Part shown: piece after piece, positions 17,392 through 27,039 of the stretch
How the letters are laid out: each line of letters opens with the position of its first letter
Position numbering within the stretch: position 1 is the stretch's first letter
Assembly: GCA_007131745.1 (NCBI GenBank)
Contig: SLPX01000028.1
Location: forward strand, 1-64,000
From: Myxococcales bacterium
GTDB taxonomy: Bacteria > Myxococcota > Polyangia > HGW-17 > SLPX01
DNA: 64,000 nucleotides
Direction of reading: 5' to 3'
Program-made: the position numbers and the translations under genes
The notes under the pieces: model-generated
Seen by the model: the letters and a program-made list of their open reading frames with translations, nothing else
What the model was told of the DNA's origin: nothing
The model's database searches: none

Positions 17392-18687
17392 ATGTCTTTC
17401 AGAATCATAACAAAAACTTTTTTTACAACTCTTATTCTGTCTTCTTTCCTTTCTGTTTCAACGGGGTGCAACAAAAGTTCCAGCGAAAACGGCGATCCTG
17501 TATGCGGAGACGGTATTTGCGAAGGTAATGAAAACAACACAAACTGCCCGGAAGATTGCTATTGCGGAAACGGGACATGCGAAGAAGACGAGACCCCCGA
17601 AAGCTGCCCCGAAGACTGCGCTGTTTGCGGAGACGGAGAGTGTCACGGACCGGTCGAAACCTGCGAAAACTGCCCGGAAGATTGCGGGGAATGCCCGGTT
17701 TGCGGCAATGACGAAAAAGAAGAAGGCGAAGAATGCGACGGTCCCGACCTGGGAGGACTCATGTGCGAGGATCTCGGCTTTTTCGGCGGAGATCTAAGCT
17801 GCAATGAAGATTGTTCCTTTGATACATCCTCTTGTATGGATTCATCCTGCGGCAATGACGCATGTGAAACATTTTTGGGTGAAACCTGCGGAAACTGCCC
17901 GGAAGATTGCTCCTGCGGCGAAACCTACTGCATCGACTTCATCACCTGCGTCTACGAATGCGACAGCATGCAATGCGCGGAAGCTTGTCATTTCGAAGGT
18001 TGTGCCGAAGCACAGGACAATTCCGTGCTCATTCTGATGTGCATGGATGATAATTGCAGCACCGAATGCATTGATCCCGGACAGGATGCCTGTCATACAT
18101 GCACTGTTACAAACTGTGGAGTCTACCTTGCTTCCTGTTACCAATCCGTTTGCCCCGGGACCTGTGGGGACGGGGTCTGCGACCCTCATGAAGACCATGC
18201 AAGCTGCCCGGAGGATTGCTCCGAGTGCGGAAACGGGATCTGTGAAAAGGATGAAACCGCTGACAATTGCCCGGACGATTGCGATCCGGGTTGCGGAGAC
18301 GGATTCTGCGACGTAAACGAAACCTGTGAAACCTGTCCTTATGACTGCGGAACATGTTCACCCACATGCGGCGACGGGGTTTGTGATCCGATCTTGGGTG
18401 AATCCTGCGCATCGTGCCCTTCGGATTGCGAATGCGGAACAGCGACATGCTCCGAAGTCTTGCAGTGCCTCAATTCCTGCGGGCAAGACCAGGGGTGCGT
18501 CAACAATTGCTTTCAGACTGGTTGCTATGAAGCGCAATTAGAGGCTCAAGCTTTGTATGGATGTCTATTGATGAATTGTACGATCGAATGCGGCACGGAC
18601 CCGGAAGGCATGGGATGCATGCAGTGCATATACCAGGAATGCGGCACAGAAGCCACGGCATGCGCCACGGGTACGTGTTACATCTGA
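17392..18687 (+). CDS. Cysteine-rich modular lipoprotein with CGDGxC...CPEDC repeats
   Basis: The 431-residue protein has a lipoprotein signal (hydrophobic TTLILSSFLSVSTGC, lipobox STGC). It is then built from about nine short modules of the form CGDGxCxxxExxxxCPxDC. Two longer Cys-rich inserts (about 180-255 and 345-431) are related to each other: compare YCIDFITCVYECDSMQCAEAC with TCSEVLQCLNSCGQDQGCVN. The cysteines suggest many disulfides and so an extracellular location. Such modules are common in surface proteins of Myxococcota and relatives; the binding partner is unknown. A strong AAAGGGG precedes the ATG. The 152-base gap before it holds a direct repeat of TATCGGTT/TATCGGTT near 17342-17358. 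Confidence 0.85.
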   Translation: MSFRIITKTFFTTLILSSFLSVSTGCNKSSSENGDPVCGDGICEGNENNTNCPEDCYCGNGTCEEDETPESCPEDCAVCGDGECHGPVETCENCPEDCGECPVCGNDEKEEGEECDGPDLGGLMCEDLGFFGGDLSCNEDCSFDTSSCMDSSCGNDACETFLGETCGNCPEDCSCGETYCIDFITCVYECDSMQCAEACHFEGCAEAQDNSVLILMCMDDNCSTECIDPGQDACHTCTVTNCGVYLASCYQSVCPGTCGDGVCDPHEDHASCPEDCSECGNGICEKDETADNCPDDCDPGCGDGFCDVNETCETCPYDCGTCSPTCGDGVCDPILGESCASCPSDCECGTATCSEVLQCLNSCGQDQGCVNNCFQTGCYEAQLEAQALYGCLLMNCTIECGTDPEGMGCMQCIYQECGTEATACATGTCYI

Positions 18688-18727
18688 AACCGAACACGCT
18701 CTTATTGACTGTCGATTCATCCCCAAA

Positions 18728-19855
18728 TCAAGTTGCAGCCTGGGAGGCTGCCCGAACATCGGGCGTGGGAGACGAGGGTGCCGGAGTTCCCGAAAAGACT
18801 TCCGCGGGAATAACTTCGGCTCTCAGACGCGGTATAGCCCAGGGATAATTATTCTTTATGAAATCAACCAGCTTTTCCCTCAAATCGCACCTGAGATCCC
18901 ATGCTTTTGACGCGTCCGCCGCTGAAACAAGCGCCCTGACCTCCACGGATCTCTCTCCGGCATCGGTCATTACCAACCCCGCCACTCTGCCGTCCCATCG
19001 CTGGTCTTCTTTGCAGAAGCGAACAACCTCGGCCCGCAGCTCTTCGACCGGAACAGTGGGATCGACCCTCAGGAAAACCGTACCCAGGATTTCTGCAGAC
19101 ACCCTGGTCCAGTTCTGAAAAGGGGTTTCCAGGAAATAGTTGATGGGCACGATCAATCGTCGCTGATCCCAGATCTTGACGACAACGTATGTCAGGGAAA
19201 TCTCTTCTATTCGTCCCCATTCACCTTCCACTATCACCACGTCATCGATCCTGATCGGCTGTGTAAGAGCGACCTGTATGCCTGCAACAAGAGTCGCAAG
19301 AGATCTCTGTGCAGCAAAACCTGCGATAACCCCCACTATACCGGCTGAAGCCAGGAGACCGGTGCCTAGACGGCGAACACTGTCAAAAGTCATGAGAATG
19401 CTGGCAAGAGCAAGCAGTATGGTGATCGCAATTACTATCTTGCTCAAGATGTTATACTTCGTGTGAGCTTTCCTGGCCCGAAGATTGTCGGAAACCTTAA
19501 CGTCGAACCTGTCTTGTACAAGATCCTGAAAAACCCTCGTAAACCTGATAATGAGCCATGCAATGCTCATGATCAGCATTATACCGAGAATCTTTCTAAA
19601 GACCTCCCCTGTAACATCGCCTAACGATATCAAGGGCATACCAAGATGAACAGTTAACAATAGGAATGAAATCAGCAATGGTCCACGGCAATGTCGTGCA
19701 ATTGCATCATCCAGAATGGTTTTGGTTTTTTTCGCGACTTTTTTCAGACCGGCCATGAATATGAAGTACAAAAACATTCCAAGAAGAAGACTCGCTCCCA
19801 AAACAAACGCGGAGCGGAAAAAATCGTTTTCAAACCAGTTCTTGATCGTATCCAT
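18728..19855 (-). CDS. MscS-family mechanosensitive channel (first copy)
   Basis: The 375-residue protein has three to four hydrophobic segments (AFVLGASLLLGMFLYFIFMAGL, LLISFLLLTVHLGMPLISL, ILGIMLIMSIAWLIIRF, ILSKIVIAITILLALASILM). The MscS pore helix and beta domain follow (GTGLLASAGIVGVIAGFAAQ, QPIRIDDVVIVEGEWGRIEEISLTYVVVKIWDQRRLIVPI). It should be an inner-membrane channel that opens under turgor, or an ion-conducting relative. The ATG at 19855 is preceded by AGGAGGTG, so the longer frame upstream is rejected. It is divergent from lolD across a 306-base gap. Confidence 0.93.
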   Translation of the reverse strand: MDTIKNWFENDFFRSAFVLGASLLLGMFLYFIFMAGLKKVAKKTKTILDDAIARHCRGPLLISFLLLTVHLGMPLISLGDVTGEVFRKILGIMLIMSIAWLIIRFTRVFQDLVQDRFDVKVSDNLRARKAHTKYNILSKIVIAITILLALASILMTFDSVRRLGTGLLASAGIVGVIAGFAAQRSLATLVAGIQVALTQPIRIDDVVIVEGEWGRIEEISLTYVVVKIWDQRRLIVPINYFLETPFQNWTRVSAEILGTVFLRVDPTVPVEELRAEVVRFCKEDQRWDGRVAGLVMTDAGERSVEVRALVSAADASKAWDLRCDLREKLVDFIKNNYPWAIPRLRAEVIPAEVFSGTPAPSSPTPDVRAASQAAT

Positions 19856-20161
19856 GAAGCACCTCCTGTTATCTATCAGTTTGCCTTTCCCAACGTCATC
19901 GATTGGAACATCTAATTCTCTTGACCGTAGATATCGGAATAATTCCACGAGGAATGAAGTTTCTACAATAATTCCTGTTTTTTCCGTAGGCTTCAACCAC
20001 TAATATGTTGCTTGCAGGCAATGTCGGAAACATTCTTTTATAGGGACAGGTTGATCCGTACATTGACACGGTATATTTAATATGATTGGAATATCCACCT
20101 TTGAGGGCGTTGTCCGCGCCCGCGAGGCCGGACATTTTCAGATGTCCTTAAACAGGATGAC
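19856..20161. other. Intergenic region between mscS and lolD
   Basis: This 306-base divergent gap holds no gene I can support. It contains a TTGACA at 20063-20068 without a well-spaced -10 box, and AT-rich sequence (GTATATTTAATATGAT, 20071-20086) that may be part of a promoter. A six-base-pair hairpin (20130-20147) lies next to lolD. No remnant of a lolC/lolE permease gene is visible. Confidence 0.6.
20130..20147 (+). promoter_or_regulatory. Small hairpin in the lolD leader
   Basis: GGACAT (20130-20135) and ATGTCC (20142-20147) form a perfect stem with a six-base loop, fifteen bases before the lolD ATG and just upstream of its AGGA. It could modulate translation of lolD-bamA or be an operator half-site pair; the sequence alone does not decide. 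Confidence 0.3.
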
Positions 20162-20884
20162 ATGCTTGTTCGCGTAGAAGGTTTGAAAAAAGACTTCTAT
20201 CACGGAGGTCGCAAAATCCAGGTCCTAAAAGGGATCGACCTGCAAATAAATGCAGGTGAAATGTTGTCCATAGAGGGAGCGTCGGGAGTGGGAAAAAGCA
20301 CCCTACTCCATGTAATCGGAACCCTGGACACTCCGTCGGCAGGACGCATCTGGTTTGAAGACCGAGAGCTCACGGCTCTCGGACCAGCTCAGCTTGCCCA
20401 TTTCCGTGGACATAACATAGGATTTGTTTTTCAAGCGCACCATCTTCTTCCCGAATTCACAGCATTGGAAAACGTCATGTTGCCCGCCCTCATACAGCGT
20501 CTGCCCGTTTCCAAGGCAAAAAAGCGAGCGATGGATCTATTGGAGGCTGTCGACCTTTGCCACAGGCATACACACAAACCCGGCCAACTCAGCGGCGGGG
20601 AACAGCAAAGAGTCGCTCTGGCCAGGGCGCTTATAATGCGTCCCAAGCTCCTGCTGGCCGATGAACCCACCGGCAACCTGGACAGCAAAACCGGAGAAGG
20701 TGTTCACAGTCTTTTCTTCCGCATGAACGAGGAAAAATCTATCACCATTCTCATGGTCACACACAACCGGGAGTTGGCAAGCCGGATTCCAAGACAGCTT
20801 CACATGGTAGACGGCGTCATCGAGCATTCAGTCGAAACCATTGAAACCAGCGACGAATCATCCGCAACAGAGGTTGCGACATGA
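20162..20884 (+). CDS. lolD: Lipoprotein-releasing ABC transporter ATP-binding protein LolD
   Basis: LolD powers the release of outer-membrane lipoproteins from the inner membrane to LolA. The 240-residue protein has Walker [10 protein letters not shown] (39-47), Q-loop [18 protein letters not shown], signature LSGGEQQR (143-150), Walker B LLLADE (163-168) and the H-loop in VTHNRELA. [19 protein letters not shown] is characteristic of LolD/MacB-type ATPases. It overlaps bamA by four bases (ATGA). Its permease partner LolC or LolE is usually immediately upstream, but here the upstream gene is a divergent mscS. The partner must be elsewhere in the genome. Confidence 0.94.
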   Translation: MLVRVEGLKKDFYHGGRKIQVLKGIDLQINAGEMLSIEGASGVGKSTLLHVIGTLDTPSAGRIWFEDRELTALGPAQLAHFRGHNIGFVFQAHHLLPEFTALENVMLPALIQRLPVSKAKKRAMDLLEAVDLCHRHTHKPGQLSGGEQQRVALARALIMRPKLLLADEPTGNLDSKTGEGVHSLFFRMNEEKSITILMVTHNRELASRIPRQLHMVDGVIEHSVETIETSDESSATEVAT

Positions 20885-23415
20885 AAAAATCGGGTGCATC
20901 GGTAAAAGGTTTTTCCTCGGACGCCCGGCAGCCGATTCCTCGCTTCATGGGAATCAGCGCTCTACGGTCACTTTTTCTGCGAATGTTTTTTCTGTGTTTT
21001 TTTTCAATCGCTTTCTTTCCCGCTCATCACGCCAAGGCCGAACTTCATGAGGAAAGGGTTCGTACAGCCGAAATCCGCATCAAGGGCAACAAATACAAGG
21101 AAACCGATGCAATAAGAAGAGAAATCGGCCTCAAGCCGGGTGGTATCTTCTCGATGGAACAAGTCCAACGGGACATACGCCGCATCTGGCAGATGGACGC
21201 GTTCGATGACATCCAAGTCACAGTGGAAGAATCAGACAAAGGGTTGATCGTCACTTACACCGTGAAAGAAAAGCCCACGATCAGAAGAATTGTGGTCGGA
21301 GGCAACAAGGAACTCAGCCTCGACAAGATCAACGAAACGCTGGATTTGAAAAAAGGCGCCATCCTGGACATCCCGAATGTTCGAAAGAACGCTGAAAAAA
21401 TCCGGGAAGCCTACGTTGACGAAGGATTTTACCTGGCCGCGGTCGACTATGAGATCCGCCATGTAAGAAAGAAGGATCAGGTCGACATACATTTCAAAAT
21501 CCAGGAAGGCAACAAGGTCGTCATCCGTTCCATCAGGTTTATCGGCAACGAGTTCATAAGCGACCGGGACCTCAAGTCTCGTATAAGAACAAGAGAAGGG
21601 GGATTTTTCTCGTTTCTCACGTCATCGGGCACATACAAGGAATCTCACTTCAGCCAGGATCTCATGATCCTGAGGGCTTACTACTACGACAAGGGATTCA
21701 TCAACGTTCAAATCGGCCGTCCCCAGATTTCGCTCTCGCGGGACAAACGATACATGTACATAACCATTCCCATCGAAGAAGGCGACCGCTTCAAGCTCGG
21801 AGATCTGGATTTCACCGGCGAACTCCTGACCGTGAAAACTATCGACGGCAAGCAAATGCCTGTGGCCGTAAGCCCAAAAGACAAAGAAGAGTATGAAAAA
21901 GTCAAAGCCACTTACATGGCGAGGCTCACAAGCAAGTCGGGTGAAATGTTCAACCGATCAAAACTGGCCGAAGATCTTCTGCGCATCACCGCGATATACA
22001 AAAACAACGGCTACGCTTATGCCAACGTATCTCCCCTGACCAATATCGACCCGGAAAAACGCATTGTTCATATCACGATGGAGGTAGAAAAAGGGGATCC
22101 GGTCATAATCGAACGCATCAACATAAAAGGCAATTCCAAGACAAGAGACAAGGTCATCCGCCGCGAACTGGTCATCGCTGAAGGAGACCGTTACAACGAG
22201 AGAAGAATCCAGTTATCCAGGAGGAGGGTAACCCAACTTGGATACTTCAAAGACGTCAACCTGACGACTGAAAAGGGCTCCCGGCCTGACAGGGCGGTCA
22301 TCAACATAACCGTGGCCGAGCGGCCCACCGGAACCTTTCAGGTGGGCGCCGGTTTCAGCTCGGTTGAAAACTTCATCGCCCAGGCCCAGGTCTCACAGGA
22401 CAATCTTTTCGGGAGAGGACATTCCCTGTCTCTCCAAGCGCAAATGTCCAGCCTGAGGCAAATCTTCATTCTCCGCTTCGTTGAACCTTACTTCCTGGAC
22501 ACCAGGTGGACATTCGCGTTCACCCTATACAACTCGCTTACAAACTACGAAAGCTTCAACCGGAACGCGTACGGAGGAACCCTCACTTGGGGTTATCCCA
22601 TCACGCACAATCTCCGCGCGTATCTCACCTACAAGGCCGAACGAGTCCAGGTCGCCACGGGGGGAAGCAACGTGTTGCTCAGCGGGGCTTCAAGACTGGT
22701 GATTCCCGCCACCGCGGTCATTGCAAACCTGTTTAACGACGGAGTCACATCATCTGCAAGGGCGGCCATAAGCTGGGATACAAGAGACAACCGCCTGTTT
22801 CCGACCAAGGGTTTTTATCAGAACTTTTCGGTCGAATTCGCAAGCCCCTACCTGGGTTCTCAAAACGTGTTCAACCGCTACCGGGGTTTCAGCAGGTGGT
22901 ACTACCCACTTTACAAGAGAGACCTGGTATTCAAGGTGAACGCGGAAATCGGAATGATAGCGTCATCTTTGAAGCAGGGCGTACCCATCTTCGAACGGTT
23001 TTTCGTGGGCGGCATCTACAGCGTGAGGGGATTCAGACCCAGGTCTCTCGGCCCCACGGTTCAGGTTCCCATCTCTCCCGACCCTGGCGCGCGTTTGTTC
23101 GCCTTTCCCAAGGGAGGCAACAAGGAACTCCTCTTCAACGTTGAATTGGAATTCAACATATTCGAAAGGGTCGGTATAAAAGGCGTGGTCTTTTTCGACG
23201 CGGGAAACGCGTTCGACGACAGCGAAAACTTCACCCTTTATCCGGATCTTGCCGGATGGAAAGAAAACAGGGCCATGCTCAGAACAGCATGGGGGTTCGG
23301 CCTGAGATGGTTCTCGCCTATAGGTCCACTGCGGTTCGAATGGGGATTGCCTCTCGTCAGACAACCCGGGGAAGAACGAATCGTCTTCGAATTCACCATC
23401 GGAAACATGTTCTAA
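20881..23415 (+). CDS. bamA: Outer membrane protein assembly factor BamA
   Basis: BamA inserts beta-barrel proteins into the outer membrane. The 844-residue protein has an unusually long leader with a hydrophobic core at about 30-50 ([18 protein letters not shown]) and cleavage probably after AKA. Five POTRA-type repeats follow ([64 protein letters not shown]). The 16-stranded barrel starts near 465 and includes the VRGF motif at about 716 in [13 protein letters not shown]. It ends in Phe, as outer-membrane barrels do. It is translationally coupled to lolD. Skp and lpxD, often next in other genomes, are absent; rpmB follows convergently. Confidence 0.96.
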   Translation: MKKSGASVKGFSSDARQPIPRFMGISALRSLFLRMFFLCFFSIAFFPAHHAKAELHEERVRTAEIRIKGNKYKETDAIRREIGLKPGGIFSMEQVQRDIRRIWQMDAFDDIQVTVEESDKGLIVTYTVKEKPTIRRIVVGGNKELSLDKINETLDLKKGAILDIPNVRKNAEKIREAYVDEGFYLAAVDYEIRHVRKKDQVDIHFKIQEGNKVVIRSIRFIGNEFISDRDLKSRIRTREGGFFSFLTSSGTYKESHFSQDLMILRAYYYDKGFINVQIGRPQISLSRDKRYMYITIPIEEGDRFKLGDLDFTGELLTVKTIDGKQMPVAVSPKDKEEYEKVKATYMARLTSKSGEMFNRSKLAEDLLRITAIYKNNGYAYANVSPLTNIDPEKRIVHITMEVEKGDPVIIERINIKGNSKTRDKVIRRELVIAEGDRYNERRIQLSRRRVTQLGYFKDVNLTTEKGSRPDRAVINITVAERPTGTFQVGAGFSSVENFIAQAQVSQDNLFGRGHSLSLQAQMSSLRQIFILRFVEPYFLDTRWTFAFTLYNSLTNYESFNRNAYGGTLTWGYPITHNLRAYLTYKAERVQVATGGSNVLLSGASRLVIPATAVIANLFNDGVTSSARAAISWDTRDNRLFPTKGFYQNFSVEFASPYLGSQNVFNRYRGFSRWYYPLYKRDLVFKVNAEIGMIASSLKQGVPIFERFFVGGIYSVRGFRPRSLGPTVQVPISPDPGARLFAFPKGGNKELLFNVELEFNIFERVGIKGVVFFDAGNAFDDSENFTLYPDLAGWKENRAMLRTAWGFGLRWFSPIGPLRFEWGLPLVRQPGEERIVFEFTIGNMF

Positions 23416-23476
23416 GGATTTAGCCGAAACACGGTGTACAGAGGGGTCTTGCCTGATAGGTGGAACAACGAGTATC

Positions 23477-23668
23477 TCAGCTCGCCTTGGTCACCTTGCC
23501 CGACCTCAAACACCTGGTACAGACATTAATCCTCTTCGTCGTTCCATCCAACACGGCGCGCACTTTCTTGATGTTCGGACGCTGCACTGTTTTCGTCTTG
23601 ATGTTGGAATGGCTCACCTTGTTTCCAACCAAACGCTTCTTGCCGCATATTTCACATGCAAATGCCAC
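23477..23668 (-). CDS. rpmB: 50S ribosomal protein L28
   Basis: The 63-residue basic protein matches bacterial L28: [22 protein letters not shown] at the start (CxxC zinc-type form) and [11 protein letters not shown] near the end, giving two CxxC pairs. The length is normal. It stands alone between convergent bamA and the nucleoside phosphorylase gene, without rpmG next to it. Confidence 0.97.
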   Translation of the reverse strand: MAFACEICGKKRLVGNKVSHSNIKTKTVQRPNIKKVRAVLDGTTKRINVCTRCLRSGKVTKAS

Positions 23669-23793
23669 TTTATCACCTCTTAAACACGCTCACATTTACC
23701 ACCGGCCGGTTCCAAACCAGGCCGCACAGGTTGTCTTTCCTAACAGACTCGTAAAAAGAGAGCAAGGTTTTTGAGATCCTGTTTTAGCGCGGC

Positions 23794-24621
23794 TCACGGG
23801 ATTCTTCTCACCGCTTCCACCGCCAATCGCAAAAGCTCCTCCCTTGTTTCCGCCTGCTTCATCCACTCTCGATGTTTCCATTCCGGGCCGGAAACATCAT
23901 CTCCTGCATACAAGATCTGGCCGAACGTTACATTGCGAAAACGCGCGGCCGCAAAAAGCGCGGCTGCCTCCATCTCCACCGAAAGACAACCTTCTTCCTT
24001 TCTCTTAGCGATCTTCTCCACTGTCTCTCGAAACACCGCGTCGGTGGTCCAGGTCGGTCCCTCCAAAAAAGAAATCCCTCTTTGGCTCAGTATCTCCCTT
24101 ATCGCGTGGATCGCAACGGATGACGGCTCGCTGAACCGGCCCCTTGGCTGATAGTGATAGGAAGTGCCTTCATCCCTGAGCGCTCTGTTCGGCACAATAA
24201 GGGTTCCACAAGAAATCTCTTTATCCAAAACCCCGGCGCCTCCGCAGCAAACAAACCTGTTTGCTCCAAGCGCTATCACCTCTTCAAGCGTGCACACGGC
24301 AAGGGGCGCTCCCACACCTGGAAAAACAATGGCCACATCCTCTTCGCCTATTCGGACATTCCCGCTCCCGGTTTGTGTTTTTCCTTTCATCAAATAAACC
24401 GCAGCAGCGTCTCCCTCTCCCGGAAGCTCTGTTACAAATGAAATCTCACCTTCCCTTGCCGATTTGTCCAAAACATCCTTGAAAAAAGTCAGCACGCACC
24501 TTTCGGGAAACCCCTTTTTCTTTCTGTACAAGCGGGAAGGCTCGATAACACCCCGCCCATCGCCCGGATAATCCAGGATGGGAAAGTCTTCCTTTCGAAA
24601 ACCATCTTTGGGGTTCGCCAT
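23794..24621 (-). CDS. Nucleoside phosphorylase (uridine phosphorylase-like)
   Basis: The 275-residue protein belongs to the PNP/UDP phosphorylase fold, which splits nucleosides with phosphate in salvage. The phosphate loop region is VFPGVGAPLAVCTLEEVIALGANRF. The family motif around the central strands is CCGGAGVLDKEISCGTLIVPNRALRDEGTSYHY. The ribose-binding Met-Glu is in LSVEMEAAALFAAARFRNV. The specificity (uridine, purine or another nucleoside) cannot be fixed by eye; the GTSYHY segment is seen in uridine-type members. It lies 14 bases downstream of the repeat protein gene. Confidence 0.88.
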   Translation of the reverse strand: MANPKDGFRKEDFPILDYPGDGRGVIEPSRLYRKKKGFPERCVLTFFKDVLDKSAREGEISFVTELPGEGDAAAVYLMKGKTQTGSGNVRIGEEDVAIVFPGVGAPLAVCTLEEVIALGANRFVCCGGAGVLDKEISCGTLIVPNRALRDEGTSYHYQPRGRFSEPSSVAIHAIREILSQRGISFLEGPTWTTDAVFRETVEKIAKRKEEGCLSVEMEAAALFAAARFRNVTFGQILYAGDDVSGPEWKHREWMKQAETREELLRLAVEAVRRIP

Positions 24622-24635
24622 TAAAGAGTTCCTGT

Positions 24636-25649
24636 TTAAAAGTACATTGAAATCCCGGTGGAAAACATTAACTGAAAAACGTGGACCTTTGGGTTAAGGC
24701 TTTCCTGATATATTTTCCCATACCTGTACGTGGGCCTGAGCCCTATCCTGAAGATCGCGTGGTTGCCGATGCTGCGCTTGATACCCGCCTCAGCCCCAAA
24801 AGTCCCTGTAACGATTGTGCTTTTTCTCTCGTCAGCTATTCTGCCCACAAGTACGCCGATCAAGGCATCCGCATAAAAAAACGTTTTTTCTCCGACAATG
24901 GGTAACGCAATTCCCGGCGAGGCGACAAATCCCGCATCTACTTGGTAGAAGGATCCACCATTTTTTATTTTGTCGTAAGTCACCGGAACCATCAAATGGA
25001 ATCCCATTACAAACCTGTTCGTAATAAAATAACCGAGGTAAAATCCAGGGTCCATGGAAAATGAATGAACGGTTTGAGTTTGACTACCCCACCTATCTTG
25101 AATCTTGATTCTCCCGTACGAATATGCAATGGCCGCACTGACTCCGAGTTCCAGGGTGCCCTGTGACGAAAACCCTTTCACCCCCGGCTTCACCGAATCA
25201 TGCTTCCCAGGTTGAACATGGTAACCGGGATGTTGGTGCCCGGGCGGATGGGGCTGATGCTGAACGGGATGTTGATACCCGGACGGAGGCGGCTGATGCT
25301 GAACAGGATGTTGATACCCGGACGGAGGCGGCTGATGCTGAACGGGAGGATGTTGGTGAACACCGCCGGGAACCGGGCCCGGGCCGGAAGGCGCCGGCGT
25401 GTGGACCTCTTTTTTTATCTGCCAATCAAAGACACATCTTCCCTCGTGACATATCCTGTCGCCCCGGCACTGATCGTCCCGGGTGCAAGCCTCGGCGGGC
25501 GCTTGTTTTGCATCACTTTCAACCGCGCCGACAGTGTCTGCCCGCCCAGCCTGTTGCGCGAGGCAGGGCGGAGATATTGCCATAAAAAACCCGGTCAGCC
25601 CGAAGAACAACCGGGTACAAAAGGTGTTCTTTTTTATGATGTTTTGCAT
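24636..25649 (-). CDS. Exported protein with Cys module, His-Pro-Gln repeats and a beta-barrel-like C-terminus
   Basis: The 337-residue protein has a signal peptide (TRLFFGLTGFFMAISPPCLAQQ). A short Cys module (CTRDDQCRGDRICHEGRCV, about 55-73) of a type common in Myxococcota follows. Next comes a Pro/His/Gln-rich tract (about 82-152) built on the 13-residue unit HPVQHQPPPSGYQ, then about 180 residues of alternating strands (LELGVSAAIAYSYGRI, FYLGYFITNRFVMGFHL, FYADALIGVLVGRI). The C-terminus is aromatic (GISMYF), suggesting an eight-stranded outer-membrane barrel. The exact role is unknown. The low-complexity tract could bind metal or span peptidoglycan, but that is inference. Confidence 0.75.
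   Translation of the reverse strand: MQNIIKKNTFCTRLFFGLTGFFMAISPPCLAQQAGRADTVGAVESDAKQAPAEACTRDDQCRGDRICHEGRCVFDWQIKKEVHTPAPSGPGPVPGGVHQHPPVQHQPPPSGYQHPVQHQPPPSGYQHPVQHQPHPPGHQHPGYHVQPGKHDSVKPGVKGFSSQGTLELGVSAAIAYSYGRIKIQDRWGSQTQTVHSFSMDPGFYLGYFITNRFVMGFHLMVPVTYDKIKNGGSFYQVDAGFVASPGIALPIVGEKTFFYADALIGVLVGRIADERKSTIVTGTFGAEAGIKRSIGNHAIFRIGLRPTYRYGKIYQESLNPKVHVFQLMFSTGISMYF
25255..25347 (-). repeat. 39-base in-frame tandem repeat encoding the His-Pro-Gln tract
   Basis: Two 39-base copies (25255-25293 and 25294-25332) differ at a single base; a third partial copy (25333-25347) follows and a degenerate copy precedes at about 25216-25254. Each unit encodes 13 residues in frame with the gene at 24636-25649. 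The near identity implies recent duplication and possible copy-number variation. Confidence 0.9.
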
Positions 25650-25781
25650 TTCACCTCTCCCTTTGTCGGAAATATCCTGTTTTTCTTAAAAATCGGGAAC
25701 GAACTATCCCGAACCCCGGGATATAACACGATTTGTCATAAAGAGAACAAAAATCAGCCTTCCCTTGAGGCGGGTTTTTGC

Positions 25782-27005
25782 TCAAAGTTTGTTCAATGCA
25801 TTCTGCATGCGGTCCAGGGCTTCCATTATCCGGCTTTCCGAAGCGGCATAGCTCAGCCGCAGATACCCGGGTGAACCAAAAGCCGAGCCGGGAACCGCGG
25901 CCACCAGGGCATCGTTCAGCAGGTAATCACCGAGCGCCCAGTCATCGGATACTTTTCCCTTGCCGGGCATTTCCACGCCGATGAAACTTTCCACGTTCAT
26001 GAACACGTAAAATGCTCCGTCCGGGGGAATGACCGCGATGTTTTGGAATGAAGAGAGCCGTGAAAGCATCTTTTCTCTTCTTGCGGAAAACGCTGAAAGC
26101 ATTTCCTGGATGCAACCCTGGTCGCCTGTTATGGCCTCAAGGGCTGCGGCCTGGGAAACCGAGGCTGCGCACGAGGTGGTGTGTCCCTGGATCCTTGTCA
26201 TCGCGGATACCAGGTCTTTCGGCCCGACGGTGTAACCGATGCGCCATCCGGTCATCGCATAGGCCTTGGACACTCCGTCTATGAACACGCAACGATTGGA
26301 TATGTCCGGTTCTATATCTGCAAAACTCACGTGTTTGAAATCGCCGTAAACAAGCTTTCGATAGATATCATCGCAAATAATCCAAACATTCGGATAGGAT
26401 GTAAGGACCCTGGCGATATCTTCCATCGCCTCGCGGGAATATCCCGCACCCGTGGGGTTGGAAGGACTGTTTAGGATCAACACCCGTACGCGGTCATCCA
26501 AAACTTTTTCCAGGGTTTCAGCAGTGAGACAAAACCTGTTTTCGATAGTCGTTTCCACGATGACGGGTTCCGCTCCTGCCAATGCCGCCATTTTCGGGTA
26601 TGAAACCCAGTAGGGAGCAGGAATCAAGACCTTGTCGCCGGGTCCGACCAGGGCTTGCACCGCCGCGGCAAGGGAGTACTTGGCGCCCGGGGAGACAATT
26701 ACGTTATCGACTTCCAGTTCCAGGCCGTATTCTCTTCCCATGGTTTCCGCTACCGCGGCCCGCAACTCGCCCGTTCCGGGCGTGGGGGTGTATCCTGTAG
26801 CACCTTTACGAGCCGCGCGAAACGCGGCTTCCACGATATGAGGCGGCGTATTGAAATCCGGTTGTCCCACGCTCAGATCTATTACATCGAGCCCCCGGGT
26901 TTTCATCTCCTTGGCGCGCGCTGAAAGAGCCAGGGTTGCCGAAGGGGTGATCATTTTTGCTGTTTCGGACAGCGCGAGCTCCTCCCATTCAATCTTTTTG
27001 AACAT
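25782..27005 (-). CDS. Class I/II aminotransferase, aspartate aminotransferase-like
   Basis: This PLP enzyme transfers amino groups between aspartate (or a related amino acid) and 2-oxoglutarate. The 407-residue protein follows subgroup I-gamma AspC: TPSATLALSARAKEMKTRGLDVIDLSVGQPDFNTP, GYTPTPGTGELRAA, SPSNPTG, the PLP lysine Lys247 in GVSKAYAMTGWRIGY, and LRLSYA near the end. An AAGGAG lies ten bases before the ATG (a TTG three bases earlier is also possible). Substrate choice (aspartate, aromatic or prephenate) cannot be told apart here. It is 34 bases downstream of coaD. Confidence 0.92.
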   Translation of the reverse strand: MFKKIEWEELALSETAKMITPSATLALSARAKEMKTRGLDVIDLSVGQPDFNTPPHIVEAAFRAARKGATGYTPTPGTGELRAAVAETMGREYGLELEVDNVIVSPGAKYSLAAAVQALVGPGDKVLIPAPYWVSYPKMAALAGAEPVIVETTIENRFCLTAETLEKVLDDRVRVLILNSPSNPTGAGYSREAMEDIARVLTSYPNVWIICDDIYRKLVYGDFKHVSFADIEPDISNRCVFIDGVSKAYAMTGWRIGYTVGPKDLVSAMTRIQGHTTSCAASVSQAAALEAITGDQGCIQEMLSAFSARREKMLSRLSSFQNIAVIPPDGAFYVFMNVESFIGVEMPGKGKVSDDWALGDYLLNDALVAAVPGSAFGSPGYLRLSYAASESRIMEALDRMQNALNKL

Positions 27006-27039
27006 CAAAACATCGCTCCTTGAAAGATTCGAATCCGAT

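Noticed and set aside
17500..18450. Regularly spaced short repeats that might suggest a CRISPR array
   Set aside because: The repeats are imperfect, in frame and encode Cys modules; there are no identical repeats with unique spacers and no cas genes.
25216..25347. 39-base tandem repeat as a CRISPR or intergenic satellite
   Set aside because: The copies are directly adjacent without spacers and lie inside a coding gene in frame.
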